Below are positions 1 through 5,029 of a stretch of DNA of 5,029 nucleotides, in pieces. Source of the DNA: Myxococcales bacterium (GTDB lineage Bacteria; Myxococcota; Polyangia; Fen-1088); assembly GCA_003157315.1 (NCBI GenBank), contig PMJE01000239.1:5603-10631 (forward strand), written 5' to 3'. The position numbers were made by a program, and so were the translations under genes. The notes beneath the pieces are model-generated. The model was not told the origin of the DNA and did no database searches. It was given only the letters and a program-made list of their open reading frames with translations. Every line of letters starts with the position of its first letter. The first letter of the stretch is position 1.

Positions 1-245
1 AGCAGCGAGTCGCGCTGGACCAGCATCCCGGACAAGAAAACCGCGTCCGCCCAGTGCAGTTCATCCGGCGCCAGCGCCTGCACGTTCAGGTCGCAGAGGC
101 GGACCTCCCAGTCCTTGGGCAGCAGCGCGGCCACCGTGAGCAGCCCCAGCGGGGGCAGCAGCGACCGCTTGCCCATCAGCCGAAGTGAGTCCTCGTGTCC
201 CCAGTAGGTGCGGGGAAAGGCAGGGTAGAGGCACAAGATTTTCAT
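1..245 (-). CDS. B12-binding radical SAM protein, N-terminal part (cut by window edge)
   Basis: Reading the minus strand from the ATG at 245 gives 81 codons without a stop before the edge. The product starts MKILCLYPAFPRTYWG and continues with PPLGLLTVAA (residues 31-40), WEVRLCDLNV (46-55) and WADAVFLSGM (65-74). This is the characteristic opening of the cobalamin-binding (Rossmann-like) domain of B12-dependent radical SAM proteins: a first beta strand, the PPLGLL helix start, the D-x-N strand end and the hydrophobic 'WADaVflSgM' strand. The radical SAM CxxxCxxC cluster motif would lie beyond the edge, so the catalytic half is inferred, not seen. Such enzymes usually perform radical methylations or other modifications; the substrate cannot be told. 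An AAGGA (249-253, minus strand) lies 3 bases before the ATG, a short but possible ribosome-binding spacing. The gene is transcribed away from the kinase gene, sharing the 246-422 intergenic region. Confidence 0.85.
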   Translation of the reverse strand, partial: MKILCLYPAFPRTYWGHEDSLRLMGKRSLLPPLGLLTVAALLPKDWEVRLCDLNVQALAPDELHWADAVFLSGMLVQRDSL

Positions 246-278
246 CAATCCTTAACTACCGTTTCCGTCGAATAATTG

Positions 279-296
279 CTGTCACGACACGGTCAC
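279..296 (+). promoter_or_regulatory. Candidate OmpR/PhoB-type operator, site 1 (7-4-7 direct repeat)
   Basis: CTGTCAC (279-285) and CGGTCAC (290-296) are direct repeats matching at 6 of 7 bases, separated by 4 bases and so 11 bp apart. This is the geometry of the E. coli Pho box, two CTGTCAT-like repeats spaced by 4, and of OmpR-family sites generally. The site lies 34 bp upstream of the radical SAM start codon and close to a kinase and PhoB-like regulator pair. Binding is inferred. The regulator's recognition helix differs from that of E. coli PhoB, so the resemblance to the Pho consensus need not mean phosphate control. Confidence 0.4.
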
Positions 297-340
297 ATCT
301 TGACGCGATAAAGTCCCCATGGGCGGTCCAGCACGGGTCG

Positions 341-358
341 CTGACACAAATGTGACCG
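341..358 (-). promoter_or_regulatory. Candidate OmpR/PhoB-type operator, site 2 (inverted relative to site 1)
   Basis: Read on the minus strand this is CGGTCAC, four bases (ATTT), then GTGTCAG, again two TGTCA-like halves 11 bp apart. The CGGTCAC half is identical to that of site 1. The 9-mer CGGTCACAT at 290-298 is exactly inverted as ATGTGACCG at 350-358. The site lies 64 bp upstream of the kinase ATG. Centre-to-centre distance from site 1 is 62 bp, about six helical turns, so proteins bound at both would lie on the same DNA face. The second half is weaker (4 of 7 identical to its partner). Confidence 0.35.
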
Positions 359-422
359 GGTCCTTGCCAGCCGATGACAAAGCCTCAGTTTTTGGGAGCA
401 GCAAAGCCAGCATTCTGACAAA

Positions 423-1361
423 ATGGCCGGCGTGAAGATTCGGTCACCGACCATCATCTTCCTGCAGCGCGCCCGCATGGTCTTCATGCTGACCGCGCTG
501 ATCCCGACGGTGTTCATCACGGTTATCGGGATCGTGCTGCTGGCCACTGGCGGATCGAAGTCGGCAGCCGTGGTGGGAGGGATTCTGGTCCTTTGCTTCT
601 GCGGGACAGCCTTGGCTGGCTACGTGCTTGGAACCATCCTGGTGAGTCGGGGGGCTAGTCTTGCGGCTGTGCAGAACGAGTTTCTTTCCTCGGTCTCGCA
701 CGAGTTGCGCACGCCCTTGACTTCGATCCGTCTCTTCATCGATACCTTGCGCGAGGATCGGGTCCACGATCCGGCCGAGAAGCAGCGCTGCCTGACCGTG
801 ATTCATCAAGAGTTGGCGCGCCTCGATGGATTGGTGGCAAAGCTTCTGACCATTTCCCGGATCGAATCCCGCCACGCCGCCTTTGATCGTCGACCGGTTG
901 CCGTGGCCGACATCGTCAACGAGGCGCTGGTCGCCTTCGAAACCATTCGCTTCGGCACCGAGGTCGATCTCAGGGTGAGCCTGGAGCCGGGGTTGATGGT
1001 GAACGGGGATCAGTCCGCGCTGGCCCAGGCCCTGGCCAATTTGCTCGGGAACGCCTGGAAATACACACCACCGCAAGGCAAGCGCATCGAGCTTTCAGTC
1101 ACCGGCGATGCGACCGAGGTGTCCATCGTGGTCGCTGACAACGGTGTGGGAATTCCGGGCTCCGAGCAAAAAGCCATCTTCGACAAGTTCCGGCGTGGGT
1201 CAGCCGCGATCAACGGCGGTAGCACGGGCACCGGGTTGGGGCTGGCCGTGGTGCGGGCCATCGTCACGGCCCATCGAGGCACGATCGACGTGCGCTCGGA
1301 AGAAAATCGCGGGGCGCGGTTTCGCATCTTGCTGCCGCGGCAGCAAGTGGAGGCGGCATGA
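423..1361 (+). CDS. Compact membrane sensor histidine kinase, no HAMP or periplasmic sensor domain
   Basis: The 312-residue product is a HisKA-type kinase that should autophosphorylate and pass phosphate to the regulator encoded next. Two hydrophobic segments (about 22-41 and 48-74) are joined by only some 6 residues, so there is essentially no external sensor domain, and the second segment runs into the dimerisation helix without room for HAMP or PAS. The phosphoacceptor is H93 in SHELRTPLTSIR; E94-L-R-T97 matches the ExxT pattern of kinases that also act as phosphatases. The ATPase domain (about 195-307) has the N-box with N206 and N210, G1 DNGVGI (239-244), the F-box FDKF (253-256) and G2 GTGLGL (269-274), all intact. 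The ATG at 423 is the first in-frame start after an in-frame stop at 375. It lacks a good ribosome-binding site; M19 (477) and M22 (486) are alternatives but would trim the basic N-terminus. Kinase class is certain; the stimulus is unknown, perhaps a membrane state or a partner protein. Confidence 0.95.
   Translation: MAGVKIRSPTIIFLQRARMVFMLTALIPTVFITVIGIVLLATGGSKSAAVVGGILVLCFCGTALAGYVLGTILVSRGASLAAVQNEFLSSVSHELRTPLTSIRLFIDTLREDRVHDPAEKQRCLTVIHQELARLDGLVAKLLTISRIESRHAAFDRRPVAVADIVNEALVAFETIRFGTEVDLRVSLEPGLMVNGDQSALAQALANLLGNAWKYTPPQGKRIELSVTGDATEVSIVVADNGVGIPGSEQKAIFDKFRRGSAAINGGSTGTGLGLAVVRAIVTAHRGTIDVRSEENRGARFRILLPRQQVEAA
1349..1353 (+). promoter_or_regulatory. Ribosome-binding site of the response regulator, inside the kinase gene
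   Basis: GGAGG lies 4 bases before the ATG at 1358 and within the last codons of the kinase gene. Together with the ATGA stop/start overlap (1358-1361) it supports the regulator start and indicates translational coupling, keeping kinase and regulator output linked. Confidence 0.8.
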
Positions 1362-2113
1362 GTGGCGCCGGCGACGAAGCGCTGGGCCAACTGGTGACCA
1401 TCGTCGAAGACGATGCGGCCATCGCGGAAGGCCTGGGGCTGAACCTGCGCCTGCAGGGCTACCGTACCGAAGCGGTTGGCGACGGCGAGACGGCGCGCAC
1501 TCGCATCGAGGAGCGCCGGCCAGATCTGGTCTTGCTCGACATCTCGCTGCCCAAGCAGAGTGGCATTTGGGTTCTCGAACGACTGCGCGAAGCCGGCAAC
1601 TACGTGCCGGTGATCGTGCTGTCCGCGCGCCAGGACGAATTCGACAAAGTGTCCGCCTTGCGTCTGGGCGCGGACGACTATGTGACCAAACCATTTGCGC
1701 TGGCCGAACTGCTGGCTCGGGTCGCGGCCGTGCTCCGGCGCGCGCGGCTGCACCTGCCGCCGCAGGGCGCGCCGGCTGACTCGCCGGTGGGCGAGAGCAA
1801 GCGGCCGCGGCCAGACATCCGATTTGCCGACGTGGTGATCAACCTCGACACGCGCACGGTGGTGCGCGCCGGCCGTCCGATCAAGCTCACCCATCGGGAG
1901 TTTGAGCTGCTCACCTTCTTGGGCCGAAGTGGCGGCCGGGTTTTCTCGCGCGAGGAACTGGTGCGCCAGGTGTGGGGTCTCGAGCATCCTGGTCAGGCGC
2001 GCACGGTGGACAACTTCATCGCCCAGTTGCGCGCCAAGCTGGAGCAAGATCCCGAGCAACCGAGACACCTGCTGACCATTCGGGGCAGCGGCTATCGGTT
2101 TGTGGCGGAGTGA
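1358..2113 (+). CDS. OmpR/PhoB-family response regulator
   Basis: The 251-residue product has an N-terminal receiver domain (about 12-127) and a C-terminal winged-helix DNA-binding domain (about 153-250), joined by a Pro/Arg-rich linker (about 130-152). Receiver residues are complete: acidic cluster E17-D18-D19, phosphoacceptor D61 in LVLLDISLP, S89 in VIVLSARQ, and K111 in DDYVTKPF. The output domain has the family pattern LTHREFELLTFL, the SREELVRQVW helix, the RTVDNFIAQLRAKLE recognition helix and the closing TIRGSGYRF wing. It is the evident partner of the upstream kinase, with a 4-base ATGA overlap and a strong GGAGG. The RTVD start is shared with E. coli PhoB, but the following residues (N-F-I-A-Q rather than V-H-I-R-R, recalled from memory) differ at positions that contact bases, so the name PhoB is not justified. 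Regulated genes may include its own operon through the repeats at 279-358. Confidence 0.96.
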   Translation: MSGAGDEALGQLVTIVEDDAAIAEGLGLNLRLQGYRTEAVGDGETARTRIEERRPDLVLLDISLPKQSGIWVLERLREAGNYVPVIVLSARQDEFDKVSALRLGADDYVTKPFALAELLARVAAVLRRARLHLPPQGAPADSPVGESKRPRPDIRFADVVINLDTRTVVRAGRPIKLTHREFELLTFLGRSGGRVFSREELVRQVWGLEHPGQARTVDNFIAQLRAKLEQDPEQPRHLLTIRGSGYRFVAE

Positions 2114-3221
2114 ATGCTACTCTCTAGCCAGCTTGCCACCTGTCGTTCGTGAAGATGTTCCCCTGGCGCCGCTGACCACTTTCGAGCTGGGCGGGCCGGC
2201 GCGTTTCTTTTGCCAGATGGCGAGCAGCGAGGACGCGGTCTGGGCGCTGCGCTGGGCAGCCGATCACGACCTGCCGGTGTTTGTGCTGGGCGGTGGATCG
2301 AATCTGCTGGTGAGCGATGCGGGTTTCCCCGGGTTGGTCGTGCAACTGACTGCGCGAGGAACCGAGTTTCGCAGCGACGGCGACCGTGTCGTGCTGGAAG
2401 CGCAGGCCGGGCAGCCATGGGATGACGCGGTAGCCGCGGCGGTGGCGCGCGATCTGGCGGGAATCGAATGTCTGTCGGGGATCCCGGGCACGGTGGGCGC
2501 CACGCCGATCCAGAATGTCGGCGCCTATGGCCAGGAGGTGGCGGATACGCTTCGCTCAGCGCGGGTGCTCGATCGGCGCACCCTGCAGGTGCGCGAGCTG
2601 GCCGCGGCCGAGTGCGGCTTTTCGTATCGCAACAGCATCTTCAAGCGCGAACCAGGGGCAGCGATCGTGTTGTCGGCAAGCTTCCTGCTGCGGCCCGGCG
2701 GACAGCCGGCGATTGCCTACCGAGAATTGGCAGACGCGCTGGCGGGACGGGCACGGCTTTCGCTGTCAGAGGTGCGCGAGGCGGTGCTCGATCTGCGGCG
2801 CAAAAAATCCATGGTGTACGCGGCCAACGATCCCAACCGGCGCAGCGCTGGCTCGTTCTTCACCAACCCCATCGTCGATGCGGACCAGGCCGCCAAGCTC
2901 GTGGAGCAAGCGCTGGGCGAGAATCTTGTGCAGGCGCCAGATGAGGTGCCGCAGTATCGGTTGCCCGACGGGCGGGTGAAGCTGGCGGCTGGCTGGCTGG
3001 TGGAACGCGCGGGCATAGCGCGCGGCTTGCGCATGGGCTCGGTCGGCGTGTCGAGCCGGCACGCCCTGGCTTTGGTCCATCACGGTGGTGGCTGCACTGC
3101 CGATCTGATCCGCCTGGCGGTGCACGTGCGCGACACCGTGGCGCTGCGTTTTGGAATCACGCTGGCACCGGAGCCGGTGTTTCTGGGCGTCACCTGGCCG
3201 GCATCGCAGCCGAACGACTGA
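2100..3221 (+). CDS. murB: UDP-N-acetylenolpyruvoylglucosamine reductase (MurB)
   Basis: MurB uses FAD and NADPH in the cytoplasm to reduce UDP-GlcNAc-enolpyruvate to UDP-MurNAc, an early step of peptidoglycan precursor synthesis. Numbering from TTG 2100 (373 residues), the FAD-binding domain shows PLAPLTTFELGGPARFF (21-37), VLGGGSNLLVSD (62-73) and GIPGTVGATPIQNVGAYGQE (127-146). Catalytic positions are all present: Y176 and R177 in SYRNSIFK, S252 in AGSFFTNP (the proton-donor serine) and E358 in PEPVFLG, equivalent to E. coli Y158, R159, S229 and E325. Substrate-domain motif YRLPDGRVKLAAGWLVERAG (286-305) is intact. The start is doubtful: an in-frame stop at 2073 leaves only TTG 2100, overlapping the regulator by 14 bases, or TTG 2133, which would give nine residues before PLAPLTTF; neither has a ribosome-binding site. 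The first in-frame ATG (codon 40) lies inside the conserved domain. The position suggests co-transcription with the two-component genes. Function is near certain, start is not. Confidence 0.96.
   Translation: MWRSECYSLASLPPVVREDVPLAPLTTFELGGPARFFCQMASSEDAVWALRWAADHDLPVFVLGGGSNLLVSDAGFPGLVVQLTARGTEFRSDGDRVVLEAQAGQPWDDAVAAAVARDLAGIECLSGIPGTVGATPIQNVGAYGQEVADTLRSARVLDRRTLQVRELAAAECGFSYRNSIFKREPGAAIVLSASFLLRPGGQPAIAYRELADALAGRARLSLSEVREAVLDLRRKKSMVYAANDPNRRSAGSFFTNPIVDADQAAKLVEQALGENLVQAPDEVPQYRLPDGRVKLAAGWLVERAGIARGLRMGSVGVSSRHALALVHHGGGCTADLIRLAVHVRDTVALRFGITLAPEPVFLGVTWPASQPND
2107..2152 (+). other. Ribosome-binding site plus 12-codon ORF at the murB start
   Basis: GGAG (2107-2110) is followed after 3 bases by ATG 2114, just past the regulator stop. 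It is the only Shine-Dalgarno-like sequence with an ATG at this junction. The reading frame gives MLLSSQLATCRS and then TGA at 2150-2152, in a different frame from murB. It could be a tiny leader ORF, or the true murB start separated from the gene by a one-base length difference: skipping one base before the TGA would join it to the murB frame at REDVPLAPLTTF. The sequence alone cannot decide. Confidence 0.35.
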
Positions 3222-3271
3222 CCGATCAAACCGTAACCCTGTCGCTACGGACAGTGGTAGGCTCTGCCGCC
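3222..3271 (+). promoter_or_regulatory. Short gap before the exported-protein gene, possible leaderless promoter
   Basis: The 50 bases between murB and the next gene hold a weak stem, CTGTC (3239-3243) with GACAG (3250-3254) around a 6-base loop, with no T-tract after it, so it is not a convincing intrinsic terminator. A TAGGCT (3258-3263), fitting the TAnnnT core of -10 elements, ends 8 bases before the ATG at 3272. If used, transcription would start at or next to the ATG, giving a leaderless mRNA, which would fit the poor ribosome-binding site. No -35 match is seen, so this remains weak. Confidence 0.2.
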
Positions 3272-3829
3272 ATGAAGCTCACCAGCACCCTGTTCCTTCG
3301 TTCCGCCGCCTGTGCGGCCCTTGTGGTTTTTTTCTTGGCAATCCCAGCGCGGCCCCAGGCGGCCCCGCCCGTGCCCGCAGCGGCGCCTGCGCCTGCGGCG
3401 GCGGGGAATTGCAAGACCTACGGTGGCGGCAAGTGCTGCAGCCCGGATGTCACGCTCCACCTGAGCAAAGCAGACGTCTACCAGGCTTGCGGCCAGTCTG
3501 ACGCCACTTTCCTGGGCGAAGTCGGCTCGAAAGACACCTGCAAGTACGTCTTCAAGGTCGCCGGTGAAAACGAAGACAGCACCTTCGTGCAGGTCTACTC
3601 CCCGGTCGCCAGGGAAGTGCTGGACAAGCCCACTGATCCCTTCATGAGCTTCAAGAAGGTGGGCAAGGTCTGGGTCACCGACAAGGCGAAGTCGCCCAAG
3701 GCCCAGGCGCAGGTCACGGGCAGTACCGGCCTCTACATGGCGGGCCGCGGGTACTTCGTCAGTATCGCGGCCTCCACCAAGGTTTGCACTAAGAACCAGG
3801 CCATCCAGCTCTCCAAGTCCATCAAGTAG
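3272..3829 (+). CDS. Small exported six-cysteine protein of unknown function
   Basis: I do not recognise a named family. The 185-residue product starts with a signal peptide: a basic start (K2, R10), a hydrophobic core (about 11-24) and a probable signal peptidase I site near PARPQA (25-30). No lipobox is apparent. A low-complexity Ala/Pro stretch (31-44) follows, probably a flexible spacer. The mature domain (about 45-185) has six cysteines (C47, C55, C56, C73, C90, C172), an even number that suggests disulfides in an oxidising compartment. The pattern SKADVYQACG, then CKYVF, then a late GLYMAGRGYFVSIAAS strand recalls small exported domains of the DUF3558 kind (AxVxxxLG, CxY, then a 'vrkG' beta strand); this is only a resemblance. 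It is Lys-rich, so probably basic. The start at 3272 is preferred over GTG 3254 because it begins directly with the signal peptide. A membrane protein gene follows 31 bases downstream. Confidence 0.8.
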   Translation: MKLTSTLFLRSAACAALVVFFLAIPARPQAAPPVPAAAPAPAAAGNCKTYGGGKCCSPDVTLHLSKADVYQACGQSDATFLGEVGSKDTCKYVFKVAGENEDSTFVQVYSPVAREVLDKPTDPFMSFKKVGKVWVTDKAKSPKAQAQVTGSTGLYMAGRGYFVSIAASTKVCTKNQAIQLSKSIK

Positions 3830-3860
3830 CTTCTTTCTCAGAATCGGACGAAGCCCATCG

Positions 3861-5029
3861 ATGGCGCTGCTCGGGCTCGTTCTCTTCGTCGCCGGGCTCT
3901 GTCTGCTGCCGGTGCAGGAGACCGATCTTTTCTTCCGCCTGGCGAATGGCCAGGAGATCCTGCGCACGGGCCACGTGCCCGGCCGCAATCTGTTCTCGTT
4001 CACCTTTCCCGACCAGCCCTATCTGGACAGCGCTTGGTTGTTCGACCTGGCGATGGCAGGGCTCTATCAGCTGGGCGGTTTTCCTGCTGTGGTCTTGGGC
4101 AAGACCGCAATCGTGGTGGCGACCTTTGTCGGGGCCTATCTCCTGCTGCGCCGGCGCGGCGCGGGACCCATGGGCACGGCGCTGGTGCTCGCGGCTGCCG
4201 CATTCTGCATGCGCGAGCGTCTGGTTGAACGTCCCCATGTGGTGTCTCTGCTGGGCGAGGTGGTGGTTTTGGCCTTGCTGCCTGCTTTGCAGAACGGTCG
4301 GCGCAGAGCCTGGTTGCTCGTGCCGGTGGTCGCTCTGTGGGCCAATCTGCACGCGGGCGCATTTGTTGGCCCTTTGCTGATCGCGCTGGCTGGATTGGGC
4401 GTGCTTGGCGAAGGAATCATGACCCCGTCGCCCGCCGCGCGACGGGCGGTTTTCAACCATGCGCTCGCTGCCGTACTCTGCGCAGCGGCGCTGATGGCCA
4501 CGCCGGTCGGGCCGGGCATCTTTCGCTACCTCAGCTTCCACGCCGATATCTTTGCCATCCATCCGGTCGACGAGTTCCGACCTTTGGCCTGGCATTCGGA
4601 CGCCACTCTCGTGATCTACATATGTGCCTTGGCGCTCGGCCTCGGCTTTGGCGCAGTCCTGCGGGTGCGCCCGCGCGCGCGCGACCTTCTGCCCATGCTC
4701 GGTTTGGCTGTTCTGGCCGGCAGCCATGTGCGGTTCGGGGCCGACTTCGCGCTGGTGGCGGCCATTTTGGCCACGCCCATCTTGACCGCGGTCGGCGCGC
4801 GCTGGTCTGCGCGGATCGCGCCGGCATACGGCGCTCAGTTCGAGCGCGCCACCGGCGCCCTGCTCGCGCTGCTTGCACTTGTGCCCCGGGTGGCGGACGT
4901 CGAGCGGCACGGCCGCTTTCTCGACATCGAGCTGGACCGCACGAATTTGCCCTTGGCTGCGCTGCGCTTCGTCGACCAGCACGGCCTGCGCGAACGCATG
5001 TACAACGACTTCGAGACCGGCGCCTTTCT
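3861..5029 (+). CDS. GT-C-like polytopic membrane protein (cut by window edge)
   Basis: The frame is open from ATG 3861 to the edge, giving 389 residues with about ten to twelve hydrophobic spans. It matches a widespread, mostly uncharacterised group of GT-C glycosyltransferase-like membrane proteins by its ordered motifs: an acidic first loop with ETDLFFRLANGQEIL (20-34, the usual 'DLWWHLAxGRxIL'), GHVPGRNLFSFT (37-48), the first-loop end at S57-A-W-L (usual 'HEWL'), ERPHVVSLL (123-131, usual 'RPQLFSLL'), WANLHAGAF (160-168, very typical), TPVGPGIFRY (214-223), DEFRPL (237-242) and MYNDFETGAF (380-389), which in relatives opens the C-terminal part. Enzyme activity is unproven; transfer of a lipid-linked sugar outside the cytoplasmic membrane would fit the fold. 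The acidic E20/D22 pair is where GT-C enzymes carry catalytic acids. No strong ribosome-binding site is seen before the ATG. A long reverse-strand frame covers it but is a codon-bias shadow. Confidence 0.8.
   Translation, partial: MALLGLVLFVAGLCLLPVQETDLFFRLANGQEILRTGHVPGRNLFSFTFPDQPYLDSAWLFDLAMAGLYQLGGFPAVVLGKTAIVVATFVGAYLLLRRRGAGPMGTALVLAAAAFCMRERLVERPHVVSLLGEVVVLALLPALQNGRRRAWLLVPVVALWANLHAGAFVGPLLIALAGLGVLGEGIMTPSPAARRAVFNHALAAVLCAAALMATPVGPGIFRYLSFHADIFAIHPVDEFRPLAWHSDATLVIYICALALGLGFGAVLRVRPRARDLLPMLGLAVLAGSHVRFGADFALVAAILATPILTAVGARWSARIAPAYGAQFERATGALLALLALVPRVADVERHGRFLDIELDRTNLPLAALRFVDQHGLRERMYNDFETGAF

Larger units (their letters stand above)
246..422. promoter_or_regulatory. Divergent intergenic region between radical SAM gene and kinase gene
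   Basis: These 177 bases carry no credible gene and must hold the promoters for both divergent genes. They are more AT-rich than the surrounding coding DNA (for example the stretch near 271-280). A TTGACG sits at 300-305 on the plus strand, but no good -10 element follows at 16-18 bases. I could not identify a convincing sigma-70 promoter on either strand. The clearest structure is a set of TGTCAC/GGTCAC repeats, listed separately. A short direct repeat, CAAAGCC, occurs at 378-384 and 402-408 and is probably chance. Confidence 0.6.

Noticed and set aside
378..408. CAAAGCC direct repeat (378-384 and 402-408) upstream of the kinase
   Set aside because: Two short copies with no symmetry or relation to the 11-bp repeats; likely chance.
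444..1076. Minus-strand open frame (210 codons) opposite the kinase
   Set aside because: It lies fully inside the kinase gene, whose domains are complete, and shows no recognisable motif.
1010..2068. Long minus-strand open frame (352 codons) opposite kinase and regulator
   Set aside because: It spans two well-identified genes on the other strand and has low-complexity composition; a codon-bias shadow.
2802..2807. A6 run in murB as a frameshift site
   Set aside because: It encodes K-K in the correct frame with conserved sequence on both sides; nothing suggests a second product.
3239..3254. Stem CTGTC/GACAG after murB as a terminator
   Set aside because: Only 5 base pairs, a 6-base loop and no T-tract; too weak to call a terminator.
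3327..3333. T7 run in the exported-protein gene as a phase-variation tract
   Set aside because: It encodes part of the signal-peptide core (V-F-F); seven bases is short for phase variation and the frame is intact.
3855..3864. Perfect 10-bp palindrome CCATCGATGG over the start codon at 3861
   Set aside because: Several palindromes of this length are expected by chance in 5 kb, and it has no partner sites nearby.
4671..4683. Alternating CG run (possible Z-DNA)
   Set aside because: It lies within coding sequence for R-P-R-A-R in a GC-rich genome; ordinary codon use explains it.
3822..4982. Long minus-strand open frame (386 codons) opposite the GT-C-like gene
   Set aside because: The translation is rich in Arg, Gln, His and Gly with no domain motif or hydrophobic pattern, as expected for the reverse frame of a GC-rich gene. 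The plus-strand frame shows clear family motifs.

Overview
The window is GC-rich and densely coding, with codons strongly biased to G/C in the third position. It holds five protein genes: one on the minus strand, running off the left edge, and four on the plus strand, the last running off the right edge. No rRNA, tRNA, CRISPR array, insertion sequence or convincing intrinsic terminator was seen. The gene types fit a chromosomal region of a Gram-negative, didermic bacterium, perhaps Myxococcota or another deltaproteobacterial or acidobacterial-type lineage: a B12-binding radical SAM protein, a small kinase followed by a PhoB-like regulator, MurB, and a polytopic membrane protein with the WANLH motif. 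This placement is an impression from protein style, not a measurement.

Layout. Positions 1-245 (minus) encode the N-terminal 81 residues of a cobalamin-binding radical SAM protein. Positions 246-422 form a divergent intergenic region with two sites, each made of two 7-bp repeats 11 bp apart. The sites face each other and resemble boxes bound by OmpR/PhoB-type regulators. Positions 423-2113 encode a two-component system: a compact membrane histidine kinase with no sensor or HAMP domain, and a response regulator whose start overlaps the kinase stop by 4 bases (ATGA). murB follows directly (2100-3221), overlapping the regulator end if its first TTG start is used. Its true start is unclear, because the best-placed ATG (2114) lies in another frame and hits a stop after 12 codons. 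Positions 3272-3829 encode a small exported protein with six cysteines in the mature part and no family I can name. Positions 3861-5029 encode the N-terminal 389 residues of a multi-spanning, GT-C-like membrane protein.

How the parts may work together. The kinase and regulator are translationally coupled and surely act as a pair. Tight packing suggests murB, which catalyses the second committed step of peptidoglycan precursor synthesis, is co-transcribed with them, tying the signalling pair to envelope growth. The repeats between the divergent genes are natural candidates for autoregulation by this regulator, and would also place the radical SAM gene under its control. The exported cysteine-rich protein and the membrane protein are close together on the same strand and may form a second unit, but nothing in the sequence proves a functional link.

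I see no clear new defence or mobile system here. The points most worth a second look are the paired PhoB-like repeats, the sensor-less kinase linked to murB, the awkward start of murB, and the unassigned exported protein.
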